DNA of 30,523 nucleotides from assembly GCA_002427015.1 (NCBI GenBank), contig DIPE01000043.1, forward strand, positions 446 through 30,968, in the 5' to 3' direction. The notes below the pieces were generated by a model, which saw nothing but the letters and a program-made list of their open reading frames with translations, was not told the DNA's origin and ran no database searches. A program made the translations under genes and the position numbers. The DNA comes from Firmicutes bacterium UBA5496 (GTDB taxonomy: Bacteria > Bacillota > Proteinivoracia > UBA4975). How positions within the stretch are numbered: position 1 is the first letter of the stretch; every line of letters starts with the position of its first letter. Of this stretch, positions 1 to 8,052 are shown in pieces.

Positions 1-15
1 CGGGGAGGCAATAGT

Positions 16-1029
16 ATGGCAAGGAAATTTAAGGCTTATGCTGTCTTGCTGTTGGCGATTGCTATAGTGCTCTCAATGCTGCCGGGATGCAAAAAAGACA
101 CCGGCGGCCTGACCAAGGTGCGCTTGAATGAGGTTACCCATTCAGTCTTCTATGCGCCCCTGTATGTGGCCGTCAACCTTGGCCTTTTTGCGGAAGAGGG
201 CATTGATTTGGATTTCACTACCGGCCAGGGAGCGGACCATGTAATGACGGCCCTGCTGTCGGGCCAAGCGGACATCGGCTTCATGGGGCCGGAAGCCTCT
301 ATCTATGTGTACAATCAGGGGCAGGCTGATTATGCCGTTAACTTTGCCCAGCTTACCCAGCGGGACGGCTCTTTTCTGGTAGCCCGGGAGCCCATGCCTG
401 ACTTTACCTGGGAAGATGTGCGGGGCAAGTCGATTATTGGCGGCCGCCCAGGGGGCATGCCCCTCATGACCCTGGAATATGTCCTCAAGAACCAAGGTTT
501 GATGCCCGGCGAGGATGTGGAGGTCCTCACCCACATCCAGTTTGCCCTCATGGCAGGAGCTTTTACCGGCGGCGAAGGAGATTTTGTCACCCTGTTTGAA
601 CCTGTAGCCACCACCCTGGAGCTGGCTAATGAGGGGTATGTGGTGGCCTCGGTAGGAGCCGACAGCGGTGAGATACCCTATACGGCTTTCTCAGCGGCCA
701 AAAGCTATATTGAGAAGAACCCGGAAATCATCCAGGCCTTTACCAATGCCATTTACAAGGGGCAGATTTGGGTGGCGGAGCATACACCCGCAGAAATAGC
801 CGAAGTAATTCAGCCTTCTTTCCCTGATTCGGACCTGGAGACCCTGACCCTGGTGGCAGCCCGCTACAAGGAAATTGATGCCTGGCGGCCAGACCCCCTG
901 TTTAAGCAGGAGGCTTTTGAGCTGCTTCAGGATGTAATGGTCCTGGCGGGAGAACTGGACACCCGGGCGCCTTTTGACAAGCTGGTCACTAATGAATTTG
1001 CCGAAAAGGCCATGGCTGACACCAAATAA
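16..1029 (+). CDS. ABC transporter substrate-binding lipoprotein (NMT1/SsuA/ThiY-like)
   Basis: Extracytoplasmic solute-binding component of an importer. The 337-aa protein starts with a basic N-terminus and a hydrophobic segment (about residues 8-22) ending in the lipobox LPGC with Cys25, so it should be lipid-anchored on the outer face of the membrane. The following pattern (YAPLYVAVNLGLFAEEGIDLDF, then a GQGADHVMTALLSGQADIGF stretch) is typical of the NMT1/THI5, SsuA and ThiY binding proteins that handle pyrimidines, sulfonates, riboflavin or related small organics. A GGGGAGG ribosome binding site lies just ahead of the ATG. ATPase and permease genes follow at once. Family assignment is firm; the ligand cannot be read from the sequence, and only 15 nt upstream are visible, so no riboswitch can be assessed. 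Confidence 0.88.
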   Translation: MARKFKAYAVLLLAIAIVLSMLPGCKKDTGGLTKVRLNEVTHSVFYAPLYVAVNLGLFAEEGIDLDFTTGQGADHVMTALLSGQADIGFMGPEASIYVYNQGQADYAVNFAQLTQRDGSFLVAREPMPDFTWEDVRGKSIIGGRPGGMPLMTLEYVLKNQGLMPGEDVEVLTHIQFALMAGAFTGGEGDFVTLFEPVATTLELANEGYVVASVGADSGEIPYTAFSAAKSYIEKNPEIIQAFTNAIYKGQIWVAEHTPAEIAEVIQPSFPDSDLETLTLVAARYKEIDAWRPDPLFKQEAFELLQDVMVLAGELDTRAPFDKLVTNEFAEKAMADTK

Positions 1030-1056
1030 CCTGCGCTGAAAGGAGGGAACTGACCC

Positions 1057-1833
1057 ATGGGGGCAAAGCCTTTAGTCCAGGTTAAAGAAATTGTCATGAA
1101 ATACCACAGTCCCGAGGGAGAGACAACTGCCCTGGAGAACATTTCTTTGGATGTGTTTCAGGGTCAGTTTATCAGCATCGTCGGGCCCAGCGGCTGCGGA
1201 AAATCCACCCTGCTGAATATCATTGCCGGGCTGGCTAAGCCTACCCTGGGTATTGTGACGATTAATGGCCGTCCTGTTGAGGGGGTAAGCGCCTCTGTAG
1301 GCTATATGCCCCAAACGGATCAGCTCTTTGAATGGCGCACCATCTGGAAGAATGTCATCCTGGGCCTGGAAGTGCAGAATAAACTCACAGCCGAAACCCG
1401 GGAATCAGTGCGCATGCTCCTGGAAAGATACGGCCTCTGGGAATTCCGCAACTCCTTTCCCCGCCAATTGTCGGGAGGCATGCGGCAGCGGGCGGCCCTC
1501 ATCCGCACACTGGCCATCGACCCGGAAATCCTCCTCTTGGATGAAGCTTTTTCCGCCCTGGACTACCAGACCCGGCTGGTAGTGTCCGATGAGGTCAAGG
1601 GAATCATCAGCCGGGAAGGCAAGACGGCGATTTTGGTTACCCATGACATCTCTGAGGCCATCAGCATGTCTGATCATGTGGTGGTGCTGACCAAGCGGCC
1701 TGGGACCATAAAAAGCATCCACAAAATAGTCCTCACCTGCCCGGAGCACACGCCGATTAAGTGCCGGGAAGCCCCGGAGTTCAGGGATTACTTCAACAGG
1801 ATATGGAAGGAGTTGGATATCCATGTCCAATAG
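1057..1833 (+). CDS. ABC transporter ATP-binding protein (SsuB/TauB-like)
   Basis: Cytoplasmic ATPase that powers the importer formed with the flanking binding protein and permease. The 258-aa protein has a Walker A motif GPSGCGKST at residues 43-51, the ABC signature LSGGMRQR, a Walker B ILLLDEAFSALD and the switch histidine in VTHDISEA. Length and motif spacing match the nitrate/sulfonate/taurine ATPase subfamily. A strong AAAGGAGGG ribosome binding site precedes the ATG. The 3' end overlaps the permease start by 11 nt, which indicates translational coupling. The subfamily does not fix the substrate. Confidence 0.92.
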   Translation: MGAKPLVQVKEIVMKYHSPEGETTALENISLDVFQGQFISIVGPSGCGKSTLLNIIAGLAKPTLGIVTINGRPVEGVSASVGYMPQTDQLFEWRTIWKNVILGLEVQNKLTAETRESVRMLLERYGLWEFRNSFPRQLSGGMRQRAALIRTLAIDPEILLLDEAFSALDYQTRLVVSDEVKGIISREGKTAILVTHDISEAISMSDHVVVLTKRPGTIKSIHKIVLTCPEHTPIKCREAPEFRDYFNRIWKELDIHVQ

Positions 1834-2635
1834 GCATCAGGACATTTCTCCCGAGCAGGCAGCATATCTCAGGGGGGTGCGCCGCAACAAGGCCAATATT
1901 TTCCTGAGCCAGATCCTGCTGCTTATAGCCCTGCTGGGCCTGTGGGAGTTGGCGGCGACCCTGGGCTGGATTAACCCCTTCATTACCAGCCAGCCCTCGG
2001 GAATAGTGAAGACAATTGTCAACTTGTACAGCAGCGGCGGCCTCTTTCGCCATGTGGGGGTGACGGTGCTGGAAACCGTAGTGGGCTTTAGCCTGGGAAC
2101 AGCGCTGGGAACTTTAATCGCTGTCCTGCTCTGGTGGTCGGAATCTCTGGCCAAGGTGCTGGACCCCTACCTGGTAGTCCTCAACAGTTTGCCCAAGGTA
2201 GCCCTAGGTCCAATCATCATCGTCTGGATCGGCAGCGGCATGACGGCCATCATCGTCATGGCCCTGCTGGTGTCGGTGGTAGTAACCATCCTGGGAGTGC
2301 ATGCAGGCTTTTGCCAGGTGGATCCCGACCGCATCAAGCTACTGAAGACTTTTGGCGCCAGCAAGCAGCAGATTCTGCAAAAGGCGGTGCTCCCGGGGAG
2401 CATACCCACAATCATCTCGGCGCTCAAGATTAACGTTGGCCTGTCCTGGGTAGGGGTAATCGTGGGCGAATTCCTGGTATCCAAAGCCGGCTTGGGCTAT
2501 TTAGCCGTCTACGGGGGCCAGGTCTTCCGCCTCAACCTGGTGATGACCAGCGTCATCATCCTGGGAGTGGCTGCCGCCGTCATGTACTTGGCTGTAGTGC
2601 TGCTGGAAAAGCTTTTCATTCGCTGGCAGCAATAA
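1823..2635 (+). CDS. ABC transporter permease (SsuC/TauC-like)
   Basis: Membrane-spanning subunit of the importer. The 270-aa protein has a hydrophobic segment at about residues 26-48, a second at 82-104 and further ones through the C-terminal half, consistent with six membrane helices. The cytoplasmic EAA-type loop that docks on the ATPase is visible at about residues 171-191 (IKLLKTFGASKQQILQKAVLP), followed by the conserved VGEFLVSKAGLGYL region. It overlaps the ATPase gene by 11 nt and is followed at once by a strong hairpin, so the importer is a three-gene operon. Substrate unknown. Confidence 0.92.
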   Translation: MSNRHQDISPEQAAYLRGVRRNKANIFLSQILLLIALLGLWELAATLGWINPFITSQPSGIVKTIVNLYSSGGLFRHVGVTVLETVVGFSLGTALGTLIAVLLWWSESLAKVLDPYLVVLNSLPKVALGPIIIVWIGSGMTAIIVMALLVSVVVTILGVHAGFCQVDPDRIKLLKTFGASKQQILQKAVLPGSIPTIISALKINVGLSWVGVIVGEFLVSKAGLGYLAVYGGQVFRLNLVMTSVIILGVAAAVMYLAVVLLEKLFIRWQQ

Positions 2636-2636
2636 A

Positions 2637-2664
2637 TTGACCCCTGCCTAAGCGCAGGGGTCAA
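2637..2664. terminator. Bidirectional intrinsic terminator
   Basis: An 11-bp perfect inverted repeat (TTGACCCCTGC at 2637-2647 and GCAGGGGTCAA at 2654-2664) with a 6-nt loop. It lies between the stop of the permease gene and the stop of the convergent glmM gene and is flanked by AT-rich sequence on both sides, so it can end transcription from both directions. Confidence 0.9.
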
Positions 2665-2679
2665 TTATTAGCGGTGAGT

Positions 2680-4017
2680 TTAACCTTGCTCGGCTTTTAT
2701 AACATCGGCGATTGCCTGGGCCAGAGCCTGGAGCTGGGGCTCTTGGGGGCCTTCCAACATTACCCGGATGAGGGGCTCTGTGCCTGAGGGGCGCACCAGC
2801 ACCCGGCCCTGCCCCTTGAGTTCCGCTTCCGCCCAGGCGATTTTTGCGGCAATCCTTTTGTTCTCCTGCCAACCCTCTTTGCTGGCCACGGGGACGTTGA
2901 CCAGGACCTGGGGCAGGTAAGCCATGACCTGGGCCAGCTCCCGGAGGCTTTTTCCCGTCTGGACCATGACCTGCATCAGCTGCAGGGCGCTGAGGAGGCC
3001 GTCGCCGGTGGTGGCAAACTGGCGGAAGATGATATGGCCAGACTGTTCGCCCCCCAGGGTGTAGCCGCCCCGCAGCATTTCCTCCAGGACATAGCGGTCT
3101 CCCACCTTGGTGGCAACAGTCTTGATGCCCAGTTCTTTGGCGGCAAGCTGCAGACCCAAATTGCTCATTACCGTAACCACCAAAGTGTCCTCTCGGAGTT
3201 TCCCCTGATTTTTAAACTCTTTGGCGCATATGAGCATTATTTTGTCGCCGTCAACTATTTCCCCCTGGGCATCCACAGCAATTAGGCGGTCGGCATCCCC
3301 GTCCAGGGCCAGGCCTAAGTCCGCCTTCTGGGCTTGTACGGCAGCCGCTAAAGCTTCGGGATGGGTGGAGCCGCAGCCGCGGTTGATATTAATGCCGTCA
3401 GGGGCGGCGTGGATTGTCTCCACCTGCGCGCCGGCAGCGGCAAAGACCTGGCGGGCGATGCCGGAAGCTGAGCCATTGGCGCAATCGACGATAATTTTTA
3501 AACCAGTTAAGGGCGCCTGGATTGTGGAGAGAAGAAAATCACAGTAATTTTTTATAATGGCCTCATCCCGAAAGATACGGCCGACCTTTTCCCCTGTGGG
3601 CCGGGGCAAATTATCTAAGCCCCCGAAGTACAGGCCTTCGATAGCCTGCTCCTGGGAGTCCTCCAGCTTAAAACCCCGGGAGCTGACAAACTTAATACCG
3701 TTGTCTTCCATGGGGTTGTGGGATGCGGAAATCATCGCCCCCGCCACCGCCCCGGAATTTTTGGTCAGCCAGGCCAGGCCGGGGGTGGTGATGATGCCGG
3801 CCAGGCGCACGTTCAGGCCTACAGAGGCAATGCCGCTGGCCAAGGCCCCTTCCAGCATGGCCCCGGAAAGGCGGGGGTCCCTGCCAATGAGTATAGTGCC
3901 TTCCCTGCCTTCCCCCAGGTATGAGGCCGTTGCCCGGCCGACTTTGAAGGCAAGTTCAGGGGTCAGCCAACTGTTTGCTTCACCGCGAACACCGTCGGTG
4001 CCAAATAATTTTGCCAT
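2680..4017 (-). CDS. glmM: Phosphoglucosamine mutase GlmM
   Basis: Converts glucosamine-6-phosphate to glucosamine-1-phosphate for UDP-GlcNAc and cell wall synthesis. All alpha-phosphohexomutase landmarks are present: N-terminal MAKLFGTDGVRG, the phosphoserine loop ISASHNPMEDNGIKF, the metal loop DGDADR, the sugar-binding GGEQSGHI and the C-terminal phosphate loop RPSGTEPLIRVM. I chose ATG at 4017 (445 aa) over an in-frame TTG at 4023 because it fits the family N-terminus and lies about 10 nt after AAGGA. The gene follows cdaA with no intervening cdaR, and its start is only 6 nt after the cdaA stop, so the two are surely co-transcribed. GlmM is known in other Bacillota to bind and inhibit CdaA. 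Confidence 0.96.
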   Translation of the reverse strand: MAKLFGTDGVRGEANSWLTPELAFKVGRATASYLGEGREGTILIGRDPRLSGAMLEGALASGIASVGLNVRLAGIITTPGLAWLTKNSGAVAGAMISASHNPMEDNGIKFVSSRGFKLEDSQEQAIEGLYFGGLDNLPRPTGEKVGRIFRDEAIIKNYCDFLLSTIQAPLTGLKIIVDCANGSASGIARQVFAAAGAQVETIHAAPDGININRGCGSTHPEALAAAVQAQKADLGLALDGDADRLIAVDAQGEIVDGDKIMLICAKEFKNQGKLREDTLVVTVMSNLGLQLAAKELGIKTVATKVGDRYVLEEMLRGGYTLGGEQSGHIIFRQFATTGDGLLSALQLMQVMVQTGKSLRELAQVMAYLPQVLVNVPVASKEGWQENKRIAAKIAWAEAELKGQGRVLVRPSGTEPLIRVMLEGPQEPQLQALAQAIADVIKAEQG

Positions 4018-4023
4018 GCGCAA

Positions 4024-4842
4024 TCAATCCTTCCCATTAGGCTGCAGGCGCCGAAAAAAGCTCTCCTGTTGCCGGCGATGCAAATTATTTTCCAGCCATT
4101 CCCGCAATGATTTTTCATCCAGATATCTGGTGAGCTTGCCCTCATGGGCAAGAGAGATGGTCCCTGTCTCTTCAGAGACAATGATGGCCACAGCATCGGA
4201 TTGCTCGGTGATGCCAACCCCGGCGCGATGCCGGGTGCCCAATCCCCCGCTGAGCTCCGGGCTGTCGGAAAGTGGCAGGTAACAGCTGGCCGCCCGCACC
4301 CGGTCTCCCCGGAGGATAACTGCCCCGTCATGCAGGGGGGTATTTGGTTCAAAGATGTTGAGAATAAGCTCGGAAGTGAGAAGAGCGTCAACGTCTACCC
4401 CTGTCTCCGCCCAGTCCTTGAGGCCCGTTTCCTGCTCCCAGATCACCAGAGCGCCTACTCGGCGGGCAGACAATTGCACTAGGGCCATGGTCAGTTCATC
4501 TACCGCATGGCTGCGCTCGTCCCCGGCCAGGAAAGAAGATTTGGCAAAGAGGCTGCCCCGGCCTATATGCTCCAGGGCTCGGCGCAGTTCGGGGTAAAAG
4601 ATGATAGGCAGGGCGACAATTCCCACGGTCATGGCTTGTTTTAACAGCCAATTGGTGAAGTTAAGGCCTATGAGCTGGCTCACCAGGTTGAAAAACACTA
4701 AGATGATCAAACCCTTGAGCAGCTGGACAGCCCTGGTTCCCCGGATGGTGATATACAAGCGATAGATTATATACAGGACAATTGCAATATCGATTATAGC
4801 GATAGGCGTTGGTTGCAGCAATTCTTTCAGTTTCGCCAGCAT
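4024..4842 (-). CDS. cdaA: Diadenylate cyclase CdaA (c-di-AMP synthase)
   Basis: Membrane-bound enzyme that condenses two ATP into c-di-AMP, the second messenger for potassium/osmolyte and cell wall homeostasis. The 272-aa protein has three hydrophobic segments (about residues 13-31, 41-60 and 70-83) followed by the DAC domain with the catalytic DGA motif at 172-174 (LHDGAVI) and RHR at 204-206 (GTRHRAG). A GAGGAGGG ribosome binding site sits 5 nt before the ATG. In most Bacillota the order is cdaA-cdaR-glmM. Here glmM follows directly and the CdaR (YbbR) regulator is missing, while a TldD/TldE-like pair lies upstream with an 11-nt gap. Confidence 0.96.
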   Translation of the reverse strand: MLAKLKELLQPTPIAIIDIAIVLYIIYRLYITIRGTRAVQLLKGLIILVFFNLVSQLIGLNFTNWLLKQAMTVGIVALPIIFYPELRRALEHIGRGSLFAKSSFLAGDERSHAVDELTMALVQLSARRVGALVIWEQETGLKDWAETGVDVDALLTSELILNIFEPNTPLHDGAVILRGDRVRAASCYLPLSDSPELSGGLGTRHRAGVGITEQSDAVAIIVSEETGTISLAHEGKLTRYLDEKSLREWLENNLHRRQQESFFRRLQPNGKD

Positions 4843-4853
4843 ACTAACCCTCC

Positions 4854-6185
4854 TCAGACTTGCCCGGTATTGCCGGTAAGAAAAGAGAATCTATTGAGCT
4901 TGAGGGCAGGCGCCAAGAAGCCTTCCCATAGTCCACCAAAGAGTTTGGTCTCATCGCCGGTCATTTCTATGCTGTTCAGGGCCAAGGTGAGATCTTGCAC
5001 AAACCGCAGGTTGGGAAGGGCGGCAGTCAGCTTGCCCTCTTCCACCAGCAGGGTGCCGCAGCCTGTAGTGCCCGTAATCAGTGCGGCCCGGGCATCAAGA
5101 ATCGAGACATTATGCAAGCGTGAGACCAGTATACCACGTTTGGTGCTGGCTATCATATCGTCCAGCATGGCATTGCCCGCCTCCACCGCCAGATGGCGGG
5201 GGATGGGAGCATCTGTCCCCGGCAGCGCTGCATGGCCGCTGGAAACGGTTTTTAAGCCGGCGGCAGTTTCATTGTCCAGGCAGACAGCTTGAATAATACC
5301 CCGATTGACCAGGTTGAGCCGCTGTTTTGGCACTCCCTCAAAGTCAAAGGGCAGCTGCAGGCCTTGGGGATCGAGGCTGTCATCCCAAATTGTCAGCTGC
5401 TCGGCAAACAGTTTGGCTCCAAGTTTGGGGAAGGGCGCCCTGTTCTCTGCAAAGGCCCTGCCGTCAAAGAAAATCTTGGCCGTAATCCCCATCAGGTCTG
5501 CGACTGCAGCCGGTTCTAAGATTACTGTATATTCCCCTGCAGGCAGGGGCAGCTGCTTCTCAGAGGCCTGACATTTGGCGGCAGCGGCTAAAAACGGCGT
5601 CATTACATCCAGTTCCTCGGCATTGCGGTGACAAAAATAGCCGTAGCCTCTGCCGGGGCCCGTGGCGCTGGCCACGGAAATCTCAAATTCAGCCAGGGCG
5701 GCCTTGGTGTGCGCGGCCAGGCCCAGAGTATTGACAATAGCCAGTTCGCCAACATTAGCCCATAAGCTGGCGTCAATCAGCAGGTTGGCCTTGCCGGCCA
5801 GGTCGGCCAGGGGCGCCAGCAGGGCGGCCCGGGCTTGGGGACTTTGCTCACTTGTAGCAGCAGGGGCCAAGGACATCTCCCGGTAACCTTTGCCAGGGGT
5901 CAGGATCAGGGGCCCCGGCCGTCCGATTTCGGCTCTTTTCCGAGCCCGGGCCACTGCCTGCCGCAAGGAAGGAAGGCTTAAGACATTGGTTGTCTCTTCT
6001 CCCACCCGTCCCCTTGCTTCTGCCCGCACCCGCACAAACATTTTCTCCTGCCGGCTCCCCTGGACAAGGTGGTTATGCCCCATCTGGGTCTCCTGCCTGC
6101 TCTCAGAGAGCAGAGTAATTTCTGCAGGGATGTCCTTGGGCAGCACTTTTTCCAAGATACTCAGCAGTTTGCTTTTATCTGTCAT
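4854..6185 (-). CDS. TldE/PmbA-like protein (TldD/PmbA family, non-catalytic type)
   Basis: TldD and TldE (PmbA) form a complex known in other bacteria for processing peptides such as microcin B17 and antitoxin CcdA; TldD supplies the metal site and TldE lacks one. This 443-aa protein has the TldE-type segment YTVILEPAAVADLMGI and a C-terminal half typical of the family, with no HExxxH. Its ATG overlaps the stop of the upstream TldD-like gene (ATGA, 4 nt), so the two are translationally coupled and probably form a heteromeric complex. It lies 11 nt before cdaA. No substrate peptide gene is evident nearby. Family call is solid; the exact paralogue name is less so. Confidence 0.85.
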   Translation of the reverse strand: MTDKSKLLSILEKVLPKDIPAEITLLSESRQETQMGHNHLVQGSRQEKMFVRVRAEARGRVGEETTNVLSLPSLRQAVARARKRAEIGRPGPLILTPGKGYREMSLAPAATSEQSPQARAALLAPLADLAGKANLLIDASLWANVGELAIVNTLGLAAHTKAALAEFEISVASATGPGRGYGYFCHRNAEELDVMTPFLAAAAKCQASEKQLPLPAGEYTVILEPAAVADLMGITAKIFFDGRAFAENRAPFPKLGAKLFAEQLTIWDDSLDPQGLQLPFDFEGVPKQRLNLVNRGIIQAVCLDNETAAGLKTVSSGHAALPGTDAPIPRHLAVEAGNAMLDDMIASTKRGILVSRLHNVSILDARAALITGTTGCGTLLVEEGKLTAALPNLRFVQDLTLALNSIEMTGDETKLFGGLWEGFLAPALKLNRFSFLTGNTGQV

Positions 6186-7570
6186 CGGCTGTCACCTACT
6201 CTCACGCCGCGGATCCGCACAGGCACAATTGAGTGGCCCACGGCAATCCCTTTGTCCATTAACCCCAGGTTTTTTTGATGGGCGGCTGCGGCTGCGGCGT
6301 CACAGCCGCTCCAAAAAGCTCTTGAGTTGCCTCGGTAGAAGGGGTTTTTGACCATGTGGGTAATGACTCCATCTTCAATCAGCCAGCCCAGCTCCGCCTG
6401 AGCGGCAAAGCCCCGCAAGTCAGGACTGACTCCAAAGACGCGGGGGGTATCCAGGAGCAAGCCCCGCTCAATCCCCCCTGCCAGTTCTGCCAGGCTGCAG
6501 GTTCCCGGCTTAATCACGAGATTGGTCATCCAGGGCACAGGGGGCTCGAGCCAGCAGCCTGAGCGCATGCACCCTCCGCTGAAACGTCCGGCGGCAGCTG
6601 CTGTCTCCCGGCCGGAGAGAAAGTTGACAATCCGGCCATTTTCCAGCAAGGGGAAGGACTGTGCCTTGACGCCCTCCGAGTCAAAGCCGAAACTGCCTGC
6701 CCCCCCCGTCAGAGCGGCATCGGCATAAATCGTTATTGCCGAGGAACTTAGCTTCAGCCTGGACGCCTGCTGGGGATGCACTGCCCCCGGCATGCCCAGC
6801 TGCAGCCGATATCCCAGAGTGTAATGGACTTGGCTGGCCAGCAGAGAGCCCGTAAGGACCAGGTCCAAAGCTTCCTGAGGACAGGAGGGGGCCTTGGTGA
6901 GAGCGACAGCTTCCTGGGCAATCTGGCGGCCATGGCCGGGAAGATCCAGTTCTTCAATATACTCATAGCCCTCTTTTGCATAGCTTCCCCCCGGGGAGGG
7001 CCAGCTCCGCTGTTGAATCTCCCCTTGGCCAAAGGCCAGGGCGCATATGCTCCCCCCGGTATAGGTAAAGGTTTGGCTGTTGGAACTGCCTTCGCTGTTT
7101 ACATAATATCGGTGTTCTCGCCGAAAGTGCAAATTGCCCTGGCGAATACTTACGCCCTCGATAGCCATAGCCTGGTCCGCCGCCCTCAACAGCTCTGCCA
7201 GCTGGGAATCGGGGATGGCGAAAGGATCCCTTACACAGGGCCCTGTCCAACTCCCCTGGGCGGGAATAACAGTGCTGAGCCCCGCGGAAAATACGGGGGG
7301 AGGCTGCACTCGGGCCCCCTCAAGGGCAGCCTTCACCAGCCGGCTAAGGTTAGTTTTGTTGGCGGCGGGACCGGCGGCAAAACCCCACCTGCCCCCAGCA
7401 ATTAGGCGCACGGAAATACCTGCCTCTCGGTTGCCGCTGCTGGCAAGGCGAGCATTTTGCATGTGCAACTTTTTTTCCTCTATATCCACCGCTGTCAATT
7501 CGGCATATTCCGCGCCGCCAGCCATGGCTGCATCCAGGCCGTAATTAAGCAACTGTTCCAGAATTGTCAC
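6182..7570 (-). CDS. TldD-like protein lacking the HExxxH metal motif
   Basis: The 462-aa protein shares the TldD/PmbA fold pattern: an N-terminal region with ARLASSGNREAGISVRLIAGGRWGFAA, a central LDLVLTGSLLASQVHYTLGYRLQLG and a C-terminal GHSIVPVRIRGVRVG. At the place where active TldD proteins carry HExxGH, this one reads H249-Y-T-L-G-Y254, so the catalytic Glu and second His are replaced by Tyr. The usual C-terminal metal-ligand Cys (CGKxGQ) also appears to be missing (LGLMDKG). It may be a divergent, non-zinc member or a structural partner of the coupled TldE-like protein. The start is GTG at 7570 after GAGGCGGG; 6-bp arms AATTGT/ACAATT flank this ribosome binding site. Confidence 0.82.
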   Translation of the reverse strand: MTILEQLLNYGLDAAMAGGAEYAELTAVDIEEKKLHMQNARLASSGNREAGISVRLIAGGRWGFAAGPAANKTNLSRLVKAALEGARVQPPPVFSAGLSTVIPAQGSWTGPCVRDPFAIPDSQLAELLRAADQAMAIEGVSIRQGNLHFRREHRYYVNSEGSSNSQTFTYTGGSICALAFGQGEIQQRSWPSPGGSYAKEGYEYIEELDLPGHGRQIAQEAVALTKAPSCPQEALDLVLTGSLLASQVHYTLGYRLQLGMPGAVHPQQASRLKLSSSAITIYADAALTGGAGSFGFDSEGVKAQSFPLLENGRIVNFLSGRETAAAAGRFSGGCMRSGCWLEPPVPWMTNLVIKPGTCSLAELAGGIERGLLLDTPRVFGVSPDLRGFAAQAELGWLIEDGVITHMVKNPFYRGNSRAFWSGCDAAAAAAHQKNLGLMDKGIAVGHSIVPVRIRGVRVGDSR

Positions 7571-7624
7571 CCCCGCCTCACAATTGTTCCCTCTGGGATT
7601 ACCCGGGCATTAAGCAGAAACTGC

Positions 7625-7846
7625 TTACTCATCCTCCCAGTCGCCGCGGCTTTCCAGGAGCAGCTTGGCTTCTTCCAGGCGATCCCCGGGAACATAGATA
7701 TCAATATCTCTTCCTAAGCCTGCGTAGATTTTCAGAATCTGACCGGAGCCCCGGTACTCCTTGTGCACAGGAATACCTGCAGATGTTAGCAACCCCTCGA
7801 TTAATTGAGCCTCAAAATCATCTTTGCAGTTTACCAGGAGCTTCAT
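7625..7846 (-). CDS. Small DUF2007-like protein
   Basis: A 73-aa protein, MKLLVNCKDDFEAQLIEGLL..., resembling the DUF2007 family of small putative signal-transducing proteins, in which a short beta-strand is followed by a helix for selecting a substrate or partner (fEAqlieglLtsaGIpv). I set the start at ATG 7846, directly after GAGGTGAAAACT, rather than at the far upstream start of the open frame. The C-terminus is acidic (SRGDWEDE). It precedes the TldD-like gene by 54 nt and may head that operon. Function unknown. Confidence 0.8.
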   Translation of the reverse strand: MKLLVNCKDDFEAQLIEGLLTSAGIPVHKEYRGSGQILKIYAGLGRDIDIYVPGDRLEEAKLLLESRGDWEDE

Positions 7847-7979
7847 AGTTTTCACCTCAGTTTTATTTTTTCGCCGCTGAGGGTAAAAATCCCTGCAATC
7901 AGTTGAGAGACTAATCCAAAAAGTGCCATCCAGTTTTAGGCAAATCTGCAAGGGCTCTTGGGGGGGGAAATTAAATAAA

Positions 7980-8004
7980 GGCAAGTGCCTTGAAAACACT
8001 TGCC
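7980..8004 (-). terminator. Probable intrinsic terminator of the sigma/ABC exporter operon
   Basis: Perfect 8-bp inverted repeat GGCAAGTG (7980-7987) and CACTTGCC (7997-8004) with a 9-nt loop. On the minus strand it is followed by CTTTATTTAATTT. It lies about 50 nt past the stop of the ATPase gene at 8053. Confidence 0.65.
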
Positions 8005-8052
8005 AAAAATATGAGACGCCAGAAAGATACCCCTGGTTCACCAATGGCTTCT

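Noticed and set aside
1..15. Possible riboswitch (e.g. TPP or FMN) ahead of the ThiY/SsuA-like gene
   Set aside because: Only 15 nt upstream are in the window, so nothing can be judged.
7611..7627. TAAGCAG/CTGCTTA hairpin at the end of the DUF2007-like gene as a terminator
   Set aside because: It overlaps the stop codon and has no T-run on the minus strand; read-through into the TldD-like gene seems likely.
7914..7932. TGGCAC element on the minus strand ahead of the DUF2007-like gene, resembling the -24 half of a sigma-54 promoter
   Set aside because: The -12 GC doublet is absent at the required spacing (GGAT is found instead).
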